Program-made: the position numbers and the translations under genes
DNA from: CAVVAY01 sp963746465
GTDB lineage: Bacteria; Actinomycetota; Actinomycetes; JACCUZ01
NCBI GenBank assembly: GCA_963746465.1
Contig: CAVVAY010000007.1
Coordinates: forward strand, 372,001 to 436,000
Direction of reading: 5' to 3'
Length of the DNA: 64,000 nucleotides
The notes under the pieces: generated by a model
Seen by the model: only the letters and a program-made list of their open reading frames with translations
Databases searched by the model: none
What the model was told of the DNA's origin: nothing
In this document: one piece after another, positions 35,316 through 44,051 of the stretch
Position numbering within the stretch: the stretch's first letter is position 1
How the letters are laid out: the number at the start of each line of letters is the position of its first letter

Positions 35316-37128
35316 CAAGGATCCGGCCGGCACGATCGAGGTCACCGGTCAGCAGGGCAGCGCGGATCTCGGCGAGCCGGAACCGACCAAGGCTCCTGTG
35401 CTCGGCCGGTGCCGCCTCGATCGCCGCGAGTGCTTCCGTGCCGTCGCCGAGCGCGAGCAACGTATCGATCAGCTCACGCCGCAGCGGCGCGAGGTCCCCG
35501 CGAAGGGCGACCGCAGGCCGGTACCGACGGATCGCCAGCTCGAGATCGCCATCGGCCCGGGCCAGGACCGCCAGGTTCCGCCAGGCCCACGCCGTCGGCT
35601 CGTCGGCGATCGAACGCACCCAGGCATCGGCTGCCGCCTGCGAATCCCCGCCGTGGGCGAGGACCACCCCGAGGTGCAGCGTCGGCAACCAGCCGTCGGC
35701 CGCCTCGAGCAGCGGCAGCCACCGTGGGCTCGTCTGGTAGGAGGACGGCGGTCGGTCTGCTGGCGGCGAGGACATCTGGCCGGTCCGCACGAGCTCCACC
35801 CAGGGTTCCTGCTCGGGCCCGAGCGTCTCGTCGCCGAAGGGCGTGCCCGGCAGGGACAGCGAGTCGTCGCCGTCCCGCTCCCGCAACGCACGTTCCAGTG
35901 CTCCCCACCCGGAGCCGGCGTTGAGCACCTCGACCGGAGCGGCATCGGCCGAGGAGGTGGCTGCCGTCAGTGCGCGGTCCAGGTGAGCCCGGGGGACCAG
36001 TTCCTCGAGGTCACCCGACACGGCTGCCCGTGCACGCGACCAGTCGTCACCGTGGACGGCCTCGGCGTCGCACTGGAGCAAGCCGTACGCCTCCACCCAT
36101 GACCACGATGTCCGCGCCGGCATCGGCAGGTGCTCGAGCTGGGTGCGCGCCAGGCCGGCCTGGATCTCGAGGTACTCCTGACCGGGCTGTGCGAGCCACT
36201 CCTGCCAGTGCTGACCGCCCGGACTCTTCCCCCACAGGAACAGCTTGCGGCCTCGCAGCCGGTGGGTGGAGGTCTGCACCAGTCCGCTGCCGCTGCCGTC
36301 CAGGGCAGCGATCCAGCGACGCTGATCCTCCTCGACCGCGAAGAAGTAGTCGGCGGCCTGGGACGCGCGCGTGGTGTAGGTGCGGTCCTGGCCGTCGAGG
36401 ACGGGTATCGGCACCCGCCGCAGCGACCTGTCGTAGCCGAACTGCCAGGCCTCGTCGGCCGGAGCGAGGACACGGACGTCGTCCGCCTGCGGAACCGCGA
36501 CGTTGGACCACCAGTACATCGGGGTCTCGACGTCGTTCGGGTTGACGATCCGGACGTGGACCAGGAGCACGGGGGAGGCCTCGGGGAGCCACGCGTCGAC
36601 CTGGAAGACGACCTCACGCACCCGCTCGTACTCGTACATCCGCAGCACCGGCGTGCCGTCCGGCTGCAGCACCCGGGCCGCGTGCAGCGGCTCGCAGGTC
36701 GTGGGAGAGTGCCCGATGGTCCCGATGTTCCACTCCACGCCGCCGGCGAACCAGGCGTTGCGCAGGGCGAGGTTCGCCGGCTGGAAGACCGGGTTGCGGT
36801 ACAGCAGCTCCCGGCCGGTGGGCTTGTGCACCAGCGACCACAGCCGTCCGCCGAGGTCGAGCAGGAAGGTGGCGCGCAGGACGTCGTTCTCCAGCACCGC
36901 GACCCGGTGCTCGGCCATCCGGCGGTCACGGCCGTAGCCGTCCTGGACCAGGTACGGCAGCACGGATCCCACCCGGCCGTAACCGATGTTGTGGCGCATC
37001 TCCGCGTCGGCCTCGCCAGGGTCGAGGACGGTGTGCAGGTCAACCCCGGAGAACAGCGGTGGCAACGGGTTGACCGGACCGACGTCGGCCGTCGGCATGG
37101 TCAGGGTGTCGAGCCGCAGCTCACTCAT
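35266..37128 (-). CDS. DUF5107 domain protein with TPR-like repeats, apparently frameshifted near the 3' end
   Basis: This 620-residue protein has an N-terminal galactose-mutarotase-like beta domain (DUF5107, about 30-330; RFYN/GGRLWSLVHKPTGRELLYRN, GGVEWNIGTIGH, PMYWWSNVAVPQ) and a C-terminal helical repeat region (about 455-610; LHLGVVLAHGGDSQAAADAW). The family is common in sugar-utilisation loci and its activity is not established; a carbohydrate-active role is likely. The last natural residues RILEEEE are followed by nonsense to a premature stop, and the true tail is in another frame to 35127. It is the last gene of the SIS-NgcEFG operon, 19 bases after the permease. Confidence 0.85.
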   Translation of the reverse strand: MSELRLDTLTMPTADVGPVNPLPPLFSGVDLHTVLDPGEADAEMRHNIGYGRVGSVLPYLVQDGYGRDRRMAEHRVAVLENDVLRATFLLDLGGRLWSLVHKPTGRELLYRNPVFQPANLALRNAWFAGGVEWNIGTIGHSPTTCEPLHAARVLQPDGTPVLRMYEYERVREVVFQVDAWLPEASPVLLVHVRIVNPNDVETPMYWWSNVAVPQADDVRVLAPADEAWQFGYDRSLRRVPIPVLDGQDRTYTTRASQAADYFFAVEEDQRRWIAALDGSGSGLVQTSTHRLRGRKLFLWGKSPGGQHWQEWLAQPGQEYLEIQAGLARTQLEHLPMPARTSWSWVEAYGLLQCDAEAVHGDDWSRARAAVSGDLEELVPRAHLDRALTAATSSADAAPVEVLNAGSGWGALERALRERDGDDSLSLPGTPFGDETLGPEQEPWVELVRTGQMSSPPADRPPSSYQTSPRWLPLLEAADGWLPTLHLGVVLAHGGDSQAAADAWVRSIADEPTAWAWRNLAVLARADGDLELAIRRYRPAVALRGDLAPLRRELIDTLLALGDGTEALAAIEAAPAEHRSLGRFRLAEIRAALLTGDLDRAGRILEEEESGRRRAARRTGG

Positions 37129-37147
37129 CGACTCATCGAGCAGGCAG

Positions 37148-38008
37148 CTACTTCATGGTTCCGGCGGTGACCGACCCCTGGAGCTGTCGCTGGAAGATGG
37201 CGTAGACGACCAGGACGGGGACGACCGTGATGACGACCGCGGCGAACAACCGGCCGAAGTCGACGTTGTAGCCGGCCTGTGAGGCGAACGAGGCCATGCC
37301 CTGGGACAGGACGTAGTTCTTGCGGTCGGTGTTCAGGGCGACCGGCAGCAGGAACTGGTTCCACAGACCGAGGAAGTTGAAGATGGCGACCGATGCCATC
37401 CCCGGCTTGGCCATGGGCAGCATGACCTGGAAGAACTTGCGCCACTCGCCGGCACCGTCGATCTCAGCGGCCTCGGCGATCTCGTCGGGAAGCGCTTTGA
37501 AGAACGGGAACAGGAAGAACACCGTGAACGGGAGCGCGAATGCCACGTAGGTGATGATGAGTCCGGGAAGCGTGTTCAGCAGGCCCACGTTCTTGAGGAC
37601 GAAGAACAGCGGGACGATCGCGAGGAAGACCGGGAACGTCAGCCCGGCGAGCATCAGGTAGTAGATGAGCTTGCTGCCGAAGAAGGAGAAGCGGGCCAGC
37701 ACGTAGGCGCACATCGCCCCCAGCACCATGACGATGACGAGTGCACAGCCGACCACGATGACGGTGTTGGCGAAGTACCTGCCGATGCCTGCTGTGGTCC
37801 ATGCGGAGACGTAGTTGTCGAAGTTCCACTGTGCCGGCAGCGTGAACGGCGAGGCGAAGATCTCCCTGCTCGTCTTGAACGACGACATCAGGGTCCACAG
37901 CAGCGGGACGATGATCAGGATGGTCCACACGCTGAGGACAACATGAGAGACGGCTGTGACGGTCTTCTGCCCGGGGGTGCTCGAGGCGGGCTGCGTCGTG
38001 GTGGTCAT
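37148..38008 (-). CDS. Carbohydrate ABC transporter permease (MalG type, NgcG-like)
   Basis: This 286-residue inner-membrane protein has six predicted helices and the EAA loop EAAEIDGAGEWRKFFQVMLPMAKPG that contacts the ATPase. Together with the upstream permease and binding protein it matches NgcG of the N-acetylglucosamine/diacetylchitobiose importer. The ATG at 38008 overlaps the preceding stop as ATGA and has GAAGAAGG upstream. No ATPase gene is in the cluster; such systems usually share the MsiK multi-sugar ATPase encoded elsewhere. Confidence 0.92.
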   Translation of the reverse strand: MTTTTQPASSTPGQKTVTAVSHVVLSVWTILIIVPLLWTLMSSFKTSREIFASPFTLPAQWNFDNYVSAWTTAGIGRYFANTVIVVGCALVIVMVLGAMCAYVLARFSFFGSKLIYYLMLAGLTFPVFLAIVPLFFVLKNVGLLNTLPGLIITYVAFALPFTVFFLFPFFKALPDEIAEAAEIDGAGEWRKFFQVMLPMAKPGMASVAIFNFLGLWNQFLLPVALNTDRKNYVLSQGMASFASQAGYNVDFGRLFAAVVITVVPVLVVYAIFQRQLQGSVTAGTMK

Positions 38009-39003
38009 CGCCTGACCTTCTTCTCGCGTCCGCCGGTCAGCCAGTTCACCGCGAAGACGATCGCGGCGAAGGTGAGGGTTGCAAGGGCCAGCACCACACC
38101 CATGGCGCTTGCGAGGCCGAACTGGCCCTTCGAGAACGCAGTGTTGAGCAGTCGCTGCGGCATGACCAGGGTGGTGTTGTCCGGTCCGCCGCCCGGGTTG
38201 AGTGCCTGCATGTAGACGAACGCATCGAGGGCCAGGATGCCCAGATAGATGTACGCGGTCTGGATGCTGTCCCGGATCAACGGGATCGTGATCGAGACCG
38301 CCGTCCGGACCCGGCCGGCGCCGTCGAGCCGGATCGCGTCGTAGTAGTCCGACGGGATCCCCTTGATCGCTGCGACGAACAGCACCATGTAGAAGCCCAC
38401 GAAGCCCCAGATGATCACGAACATCGAGGCCGGCATGGCGCTGCGGGTGTCCCCGAGCCAGGGAAAGCTGGCGAACTGGTCGAGCCCGATCTTGGTGAGG
38501 ACGCCGTTGAGCAGGCCCGCGGACGGGTCGAACATCTGACTCCACAAGATGCCGATGATGATCGCCGGGATCGTGTACGGGAAGAACGAGATCACCCGGT
38601 AGAAGTTCGAGTTCCGGATCCCACGCGCGGCCCCGTGCGTGGTGCCCCCCACCGTGACCATCGTGGCCAGCACGAAGCTGAGCACGACGGTCACGAGGGG
38701 CACCACGACTGCTAGCAGGATGTTGTTCCAGAACGCGGTCATGAAGATGTCGTCGTGCAGCAGCGTCTTGTAGTTCCGGAGACCGACGAAGGCCATGTCG
38801 GGGGTGAACCCCGACCAGTCGGTCATGGAGTAGTAGAACGCCTGCACGAACGGCCAGACCACGAACAGCAGGAAGATCGCCAACGGCAGCCCGAGGAACA
38901 CCACGAAGAAGCTGATCCGGTCGAAGGTCAGCTTGCGGCGCGCCTTCTTGCGCCGCGCGACCGGTGCTTCCTCCGTGGTGACAACGGATGCCGAATCGAT
39001 CAT
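38005..39003 (-). CDS. Carbohydrate ABC transporter permease (MalF type, NgcF-like)
   Basis: This 332-residue permease has an N-terminal cytoplasmic Arg/Lys-rich stretch (RRKKARRKLTFDR), six or more membrane helices and the coupling loop YDAIRLDGAGRVRTAVSITIPLIRD. It pairs with the downstream MalG-type permease, and its ATG overlaps the binding-protein stop. In this context it should import amino sugars such as GlcNAc, chitobiose or MurNAc. Confidence 0.92.
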   Translation of the reverse strand: MIDSASVVTTEEAPVARRKKARRKLTFDRISFFVVFLGLPLAIFLLFVVWPFVQAFYYSMTDWSGFTPDMAFVGLRNYKTLLHDDIFMTAFWNNILLAVVVPLVTVVLSFVLATMVTVGGTTHGAARGIRNSNFYRVISFFPYTIPAIIIGILWSQMFDPSAGLLNGVLTKIGLDQFASFPWLGDTRSAMPASMFVIIWGFVGFYMVLFVAAIKGIPSDYYDAIRLDGAGRVRTAVSITIPLIRDSIQTAYIYLGILALDAFVYMQALNPGGGPDNTTLVMPQRLLNTAFSKGQFGLASAMGVVLALATLTFAAIVFAVNWLTGGREKKVRR

Positions 39004-40421
39004 GTGACCTGGATCTTCTTGATCGAGTCGTCCTCACGCACCTTGTCGGTGATCTGCTGCAGTCCCTTGGTCAGCGCCGCGACATCGGCCTTGCCGGCCA
39101 GGAAGCTGTTCCAGATCACGAGCTGGTCGGTGTTCATGCCGTACAGGTCGACGAACTTCCAGGTGAAGACGTCGGTCCCGGCGGCGCTGAGCAGGTCGTT
39201 CTGCGAGACCAGGGCGGTCGAGCCGAAACCGTCAGCCGGCACTGTGTCCTTGACGATGGTCGGCGCGAGCTTGGTCTTGGCGAAGTTCGTGGCGGCCTCC
39301 TTGGAGAGCATCGTCCGGAGCAGCTCCTTGCCGCCCGCCACGTTCTTGCCCTGCGACGGGATGACGAACGGCTCACCCGAGGCGCTGTGCAGTGCGTCGT
39401 ACGGCATCGCCGAGTCCGCCGTCACGGTCATCTCCGGGCACCCGGTCATCTTGAAGTCGGGCTTGGTCGTGTCCTTCATCTCGTTCTCGATCCAGGAGCC
39501 CGAGGGGTACAGCAGGGCGTCCTGGTTGTTGCTCCACTGGGCCTGAGCAGCGGTGAACTGGGTGCCCGCCCCGCCCGGCTTGACGTAGCCGGCCGCGACG
39601 ATCTCGCCCATGCCCTTGAGGACGGCTTGGACTGCCGGCTTCGACCAGCAGTCCGCTTCCAGGTTCTCCAGCGATAGCCGGACCTCGTCACCGCCCTCCT
39701 TGATCGCAGACCCGATCGCCAGGGTCTGGTAGTACGTCGCCGCCTCCTTGCCCCAGAGGAACAGGTACTTGTCCTTCGCCTTGGCCTTGGCGCCCAGGGC
39801 CATCGCCTCGTCCCATGTCTTCGGCGGGGTCCAGCCGTTCTCCTCGAACAGGCTCGCGGAGTACCAGACCGCGTAGACCGTCAGCACGTAGTTGAGGGCG
39901 GCCAGCTTGCCGTCGTACGTGCCCGGCTCCTCGACGCCACCGAACAGGGTGTCCCGGATGACGGTCCCCTCGAGGTTCTTCGCGTCGAGGACGTCGCTGA
40001 GGTCCTCGAGCTGGTCGAGGATCGTGCTGAACCCGATGGCGTCCGCACCGGAGTTGTCGATCAGGTCGGGCGGGGTGCCACCGACGAAGCGCGGCTGCAG
40101 CTCCGTGGCGATCTTGGTCGTCGGCGACACCTTCACCTTGGACCCGGCGTGGTTCTTCTCCATCAGAGAGGCGGCGAACGCGACGTAGTCGGTGCCGTAG
40201 CCACCGTCGAAGATCACCGCGTCGACCGAGGACTTGTCCGTCATGCCGAACGGGTTGTCCTCGCCGACCTTCCCGGCACCCTTCGTGCCCTTGCCGGAGT
40301 CGTCGTCGTTGCTGCTGCCCGCGCAGGCGGCAAGCACGCCGCTGAACGGGAGGACTGCCGCCGCCGCTAGTGCGCCCTTCATGAAGCTGCGGCGGTCGAC
40401 TGCCTTCATCTCGTTGGTCAT
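39000..40421 (-). CDS. Extracellular sugar-binding lipoprotein (NgcE-like)
   Basis: This 473-residue binding protein delivers sugar to the two permeases. It has a Tat-type lipoprotein signal (R10-R11-SFMK, lipobox ending LAAC with C33), then a charged linker and the binding fold. Segments such as DAVIFDGGYGTDYV and PRFVGGTPPDLIDNSGA agree with the NgcE family specific for GlcNAc and N,N'-diacetylchitobiose. The ATG at 40421 has GGAAGG 9 bases upstream. The gene lies 38 bases after the SIS protein gene in the same operon. Confidence 0.93.
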   Translation of the reverse strand: MTNEMKAVDRRSFMKGALAAAAVLPFSGVLAACAGSSNDDDSGKGTKGAGKVGEDNPFGMTDKSSVDAVIFDGGYGTDYVAFAASLMEKNHAGSKVKVSPTTKIATELQPRFVGGTPPDLIDNSGADAIGFSTILDQLEDLSDVLDAKNLEGTVIRDTLFGGVEEPGTYDGKLAALNYVLTVYAVWYSASLFEENGWTPPKTWDEAMALGAKAKAKDKYLFLWGKEAATYYQTLAIGSAIKEGGDEVRLSLENLEADCWSKPAVQAVLKGMGEIVAAGYVKPGGAGTQFTAAQAQWSNNQDALLYPSGSWIENEMKDTTKPDFKMTGCPEMTVTADSAMPYDALHSASGEPFVIPSQGKNVAGGKELLRTMLSKEAATNFAKTKLAPTIVKDTVPADGFGSTALVSQNDLLSAAGTDVFTWKFVDLYGMNTDQLVIWNSFLAGKADVAALTKGLQQITDKVREDDSIKKIQVT

Positions 40422-40459
40422 GGTGCCTGCCTTCCGGGATTGGTGTGCTGGAGAAACAG

Positions 40460-41266
40460 TCAGGCCGTACGACGGATCCGGCCGGCGTAGCGGGCTTCGA
40501 GGGTGCTGTTGTGCTCGTCCCCGCCGGGGACGTTGGCCGACAGGTAGACCGGCGGTGTCTCGCCCGCCTCGGTCAGCCGCCGGACGACTTCGGCGCCGAT
40601 CAGCTGCGCGACCAGCGCGCCGGTGATCGACGAGACCGCGCACACGGTGCCGCCGCCGGGTAGCGGCAGAACCGAGTCCCCGTAAGGAGCGCCGTTGTCG
40701 AGAGCGACGTCGGCGTGGTCGACGAGCTTCTTGCCGGACGGGTGCCGCGAGTCGACGCCCGCGGTCTGGGTGAACGACGTGATGGCGATCAGCCGGTGCC
40801 CGTGCTGCTTCACCACTTGGGCCAGCTCGACGATCGACCCGTTCACGCCCGAGTTCGACGCGATCACGAAGATGTCGGCGGCCGACACCTTGGCGAGCTC
40901 GTAGAGCCGGTGCGCGATCGACGGGTCACGTTCGAGGTGCTTGCTCTCGAGCACCTCGGGCGATTCCCCGCCGACGATGACGACGTCGCGCAACGCGATG
41001 CGGTTGGTCGGAACCAGTCCGCCGGCGCGGCCGGCGATCTCCATCGCCAACGCCTCGGAGTGCCCGGAGCCGAATGCCTGGACGACGCCGCCGGCACGCA
41101 GCGACGCGACGATCAGGTCGGCCGCCTCCTGCACCGGACCGTCGGACTGCTCGGCGACCTTGGCCATGATCGGTGTGAGTGCATCGAGGTAGGCCTGGGC
41201 GCTGACCGTGGGCGCGGAAGCACCGGAGTCGCCGTCGGCTTCGGCGGCACTGAACGTGTCAACCAT
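40460..41266 (-). CDS. SIS-domain protein, UPF0309 type
   Basis: This 268-residue cytosolic protein has a SIS sugar-phosphate-binding fold with GGVVQAFGSGHSEALAMEIAG, VIASNSGVNGSIVELA and LIAITSFTQTAG. It resembles UPF0309 proteins, whose reaction is not established. As first gene of the amino-sugar importer operon and divergent from a BadF-type kinase, it likely acts on a phosphorylated amino sugar; MurNAc-6-phosphate etherase-like activity (the MurQ step) is my inference. The ATG at 41266 is preferred; a longer in-frame start at 41317 adds residues unlike the family. Confidence 0.85.
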   Translation of the reverse strand: MVDTFSAAEADGDSGASAPTVSAQAYLDALTPIMAKVAEQSDGPVQEAADLIVASLRAGGVVQAFGSGHSEALAMEIAGRAGGLVPTNRIALRDVVIVGGESPEVLESKHLERDPSIAHRLYELAKVSAADIFVIASNSGVNGSIVELAQVVKQHGHRLIAITSFTQTAGVDSRHPSGKKLVDHADVALDNGAPYGDSVLPLPGGGTVCAVSSITGALVAQLIGAEVVRRLTEAGETPPVYLSANVPGGDEHNSTLEARYAGRIRRTA

Positions 41267-41329
41267 CGGAGCTCTTGCCTCCTGTGAGGGGTGCGCGCGA
41301 CGCGTCACGGGGGACATGGGCCGCGGCGA

Positions 41330-41350
41330 ATCGGTGCGACACTAACCGAT
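41330..41350. promoter_or_regulatory. Inverted repeat in the divergent SIS / sugar kinase promoter region
   Basis: ATCGGT (41330-41335) and ACCGAT (41345-41350) form an inverted repeat with a 9-base centre that contains a minus-strand TAGTGT (41344-41339), a plausible -10 for the SIS-importer operon. Its position between two divergent genes suggests an operator; the regulator is unknown. Confidence 0.35.
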
Positions 41351-41372
41351 ATCCGCCTTGATCGGAGTACCT

Positions 41373-42338
41373 GTGCACTCGGAGACATTGGCCCTCGGCG
41401 GCGACCTCGGCGGCACGTCGACGCGCATCGTCGTGGTGGGACCGGACGGTCGCGAGCACGGCCGCGGCATCACCGGTGGAGGCAATCCGACGACCGATCC
41501 CGCCGGCGCTGCAGCAGCGTTCGGCGAGGCGTTGCACGTTGCTCTGTCCGGTCTTGAGGGCGCTCGGGTGAAGGCGTCGGTCGTCGGTGTCGCGGGGGGC
41601 TCGGCGTTGCGCACTCCGGCAGTTGCCGTGCACTTCGACCGGGTGTGGATGGAGGCTGGCCTGACCTGCAGCCCGGGCTATGTCCCGGATCTCGAGGTCG
41701 CCTTCGCGGGCGGCACCCCGGCGTCCGACGGCGCCGTGCTGGTCGCAGGCACCGGTGCCGCAGCAGGTTCGCTCACCGACCATCGGCTGACGCGCACCGC
41801 GGACGGCCACGGTTGGCTGCTCGGCGACGACGGCTCCGGGTTCTGGTTGGGGCGCGAGGCCGTCCGCGCCACCTTGCAGACCTTGGACGCCGGGACACCT
41901 CCGGGCCCGCTGGTCGAGGGCGTCCTGCGCGAGCTGGACGCTGACGGGCCGGGGCGCGACGGTCAGCACGACCGGGTGATCCAGGTGGTGAACTCGCGTC
42001 CCGGTGTCAAGCTCTCGGCCCTCGCCCCCTTGGTCACCGCTGCCTACCGTGCTGGAGACCCGGAGGCACAGTCGATCGTCGAGCGGGCAGCGGCTGCTCT
42101 GGTGGCGACCCTCGCGCTGATCCGGGACCCGGCCGAGAGCACGCCGGTCGTCCTGGCAGGGAGCCTGGCCGGCGACGCGTCCCCGGTGGGAGCCGAGCTG
42201 CGTGCCCTGCTCGCGGCCAGGTTCTCCGGCGCCGTCCTGCCGGCGCGCAGCGGGGTGGGCGGGGCCGCCTGGCTGGCCCTCGCAGCGCTTGACCCGGCGC
42301 TTGCCACCCGCGAGACGCACGCCCTGCTGTGTTCCTGA
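41373..42338 (+). CDS. BadF/BadG-type sugar kinase (N-acetylglucosamine or MurNAc kinase)
   Basis: This 321-residue ATPase of the ASKHA fold has ALGGDLGGTSTRIVVVG at the N-terminus, the second phosphate loop VLVAGTGAAAGS and GWLLGDDGSGFWLG, all usual in BadF-type amino-sugar kinases. The family includes GlcNAc kinases and Clostridium MurK, which phosphorylates both MurNAc and GlcNAc. The GTG at 41373 has CGGAG 5 bases upstream; an upstream TTG at 41358 does not. Divergent from the importer operon, it would trap imported sugar as the 6-phosphate. Confidence 0.88.
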   Translation: MHSETLALGGDLGGTSTRIVVVGPDGREHGRGITGGGNPTTDPAGAAAAFGEALHVALSGLEGARVKASVVGVAGGSALRTPAVAVHFDRVWMEAGLTCSPGYVPDLEVAFAGGTPASDGAVLVAGTGAAAGSLTDHRLTRTADGHGWLLGDDGSGFWLGREAVRATLQTLDAGTPPGPLVEGVLRELDADGPGRDGQHDRVIQVVNSRPGVKLSALAPLVTAAYRAGDPEAQSIVERAAAALVATLALIRDPAESTPVVLAGSLAGDASPVGAELRALLAARFSGAVLPARSGVGGAAWLALAALDPALATRETHALLCS

Positions 42339-42404
42339 CGACGTCAGGTGGGGGCGTCCGTGATCGAGGTGAGCGTCGACCCTGGTCCGCAGTGGATGTC
42401 CGAT

Positions 42405-42423
42405 GTTTGTAAGACTTACATGC
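42405..42423. promoter_or_regulatory. Putative ROK-regulator operator, second copy
   Basis: GTTTGTAAGACTTACATGC contains the perfect palindrome TGTAAG-A-CTTACA. It shares 13 of 19 bases with the site at 43843-43861 in front of the ROK regulator gene. It lies in the 154-base gap between the convergent kinase and ROK genes, an unusual place for an operator. Confidence 0.4.
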
Positions 42424-42492
42424 GAACGTGTGCCGGTCAATAGGTCCGGCAGGGCCTGGCTCGGGCGGGCCGTCGCCGAGACCCGAAAAGCG

Positions 42493-43767
42493 TCAGAAAG
42501 CCACATCGAGCGACCGGGAGAGCACGATGCTCGCGGCGCCCCGCAGGGTCGCGTAGTCGTCGGGGTCCGCGAAGACCACCCGTGGCTCCCCGCCGGGGTG
42601 GGCGAAGGCCTGACGCCGGACCTGGGCCTCGATCGAGGCGCGCAGTGCTTCGCCACCGCCGACCGGCTCCCCGTGCACGATGAACAGCCCGATCCCGAGA
42701 ATTTGCTGCAGATTGGCGATGCCGACGGCGATGTTCGCCGCGTAGTCCTCGAGCAGTGCGGCGGCGGCCGGGTTCTGTGGTGCAAGGGCCGACAGGCCGG
42801 CTGCTCCGATGGACTTCGCCTGTGGCAGGCCTCGCGCAGCGGCCTCGTCGCGAAGCCACCGCGTCGCGGCCAACGCCTCCCAGCACCCGGTGAGCCCGCA
42901 CTCGCAGCGGGGGCCGTCCCGGTCGATGATCGTGTGCCCGACCTCGCCCCCCGCGCCCCGAGCTCCGCGGTGCAGTGCGCCGTCGAAGATGAACCCGGCG
43001 CCGATGCCTTCCCCGACGTACAGCGAGCAGTACGACGACTCACCTCGGCCCGCACCGAACAGCATGTCTCCGAGCGCCTGGGCGCGAGGCTGCAGGTCGA
43101 CGAAGGTCGGCACCCCGAGGCTCTCGGCGATCAGCGGGCCCAGCGCGAGGCCGTTGAACCCGGGCGCGTGGTCCGACCGCACGATCTCGCCGGTCTGGGT
43201 GTCGACCATCCCCGCGACGGCGATGCCGATGCCGCGTAGCGGTGATGCCGCGTCCGCCGTGACCTCCCGCAGCAGGCTGGTCAACCGACCGGCGATCAGG
43301 TCGTGGTTCTTCCTGGTCGGGCGTACTCGGATGGTCGCCCTGGACGTGACCTCGCCGCCCGCCGTCACCACGGCGGCCTGCGCACCGTCCGGCAGCATGA
43401 GAACTGCGCCGACCGGCCATCCCACGCTGGAGAACCACACCGGTCTCGCCCGCTTGCCACCCCGTGCCCCACTGGCCAGCGGAGCCTGCTCTTCCAGCAG
43501 CCCCTCATCGAGGAACGGCTGGACGATCTGCCCGATCGTGGCCCGGGTGGAGCCGGTCAGCCGCGCCAGCTCCGGTCGGGCGAGCGGGCCGTTGGCGTAG
43601 AGCGTCTTCAGCACCCGAGCGCGGTTCACCTCGCCGGCCCGGGACGAGGACAGCATCGTCGACTGGCGCGCCGACCCACCGAGGCGACCGTGCGGCGCGA
43701 GCTGTCCGGCAGCCACCGCGTAACCGCCAGCGCGCGGGGCCATCGCTCCGGCAGGTGTGTCGCTCAT
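42493..43767 (-). CDS. ROK family transcriptional regulator (NagC-like)
   Basis: This 424-residue repressor has an N-terminal winged helix (about 46-94; RARVLKTLYANGPLARPELA, LTGSTRATIGQIVQPFLDEGL) and a C-terminal ROK sugar-binding domain with the zinc motif CECGLTGCWE and GAGGEVGH. The ATG at 43767 has GAAGGA 7 bases upstream. It sits between the kinase and the wall-hydrolase operon, so it probably controls one or both in response to a free or phosphorylated amino sugar, as NagC and Mlc do. It likely also represses itself. Confidence 0.92.
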   Translation of the reverse strand: MSDTPAGAMAPRAGGYAVAAGQLAPHGRLGGSARQSTMLSSSRAGEVNRARVLKTLYANGPLARPELARLTGSTRATIGQIVQPFLDEGLLEEQAPLASGARGGKRARPVWFSSVGWPVGAVLMLPDGAQAAVVTAGGEVTSRATIRVRPTRKNHDLIAGRLTSLLREVTADAASPLRGIGIAVAGMVDTQTGEIVRSDHAPGFNGLALGPLIAESLGVPTFVDLQPRAQALGDMLFGAGRGESSYCSLYVGEGIGAGFIFDGALHRGARGAGGEVGHTIIDRDGPRCECGLTGCWEALAATRWLRDEAAARGLPQAKSIGAAGLSALAPQNPAAAALLEDYAANIAVGIANLQQILGIGLFIVHGEPVGGGEALRASIEAQVRRQAFAHPGGEPRVVFADPDDYATLRGAASIVLSRSLDVAF

Positions 43768-43842
43768 GCGTTGTCCTTCGTGTCGCTGCGAGCACTGCCG
43801 TCTGCCGGGCCGCTGAGGAGCCACCCCGCCGCTGGATCCGTG

Positions 43843-43868
43843 GTTCGTATGAACTACAAACAATCCTA
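43843..43868 (-). promoter_or_regulatory. ROK gene promoter with overlapping operator-like site
   Basis: Minus-strand TAGGAT (43868-43863) is a good -10 element. Directly downstream, at the expected transcription start, lies GTTCGTATGAACTACAAAC (43843-43861 on the plus strand), an imperfect palindrome with half-sites GTTCGTA and GTTTGTA. A repressor bound there would block transcription, which fits autoregulation. Confidence 0.45.
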
Positions 43869-44051
43869 GCGGGCCGCCTCGTGAGGTCGATTTTCTCCAT
43901 TTCAGCCGGTTTGACCGTTGACCTGGGCCGCTTTACGTAGCTAAGTTGCATACCGCGTCGGGATTTCGTTGCTGGATTTCACATGTCGACCCACACCTCC
44001 CGCCGCTGACTCGCGCCGCTCCGGCGCGCGCCCCCCCGCCTTGGAGGCACC

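Noticed and set aside
40460..41266. Calling the SIS protein MurQ outright
   Set aside because: The sequence fits the UPF0309 type rather than canonical MurQ motifs, so only the context supports etherase activity.
42330..42350. CCTGACGACGTCAGG palindrome at the end of the sugar kinase gene as a terminator or operator
   Set aside because: Only a 6-bp stem with no T-run and partly inside the coding end; too weak to annotate.
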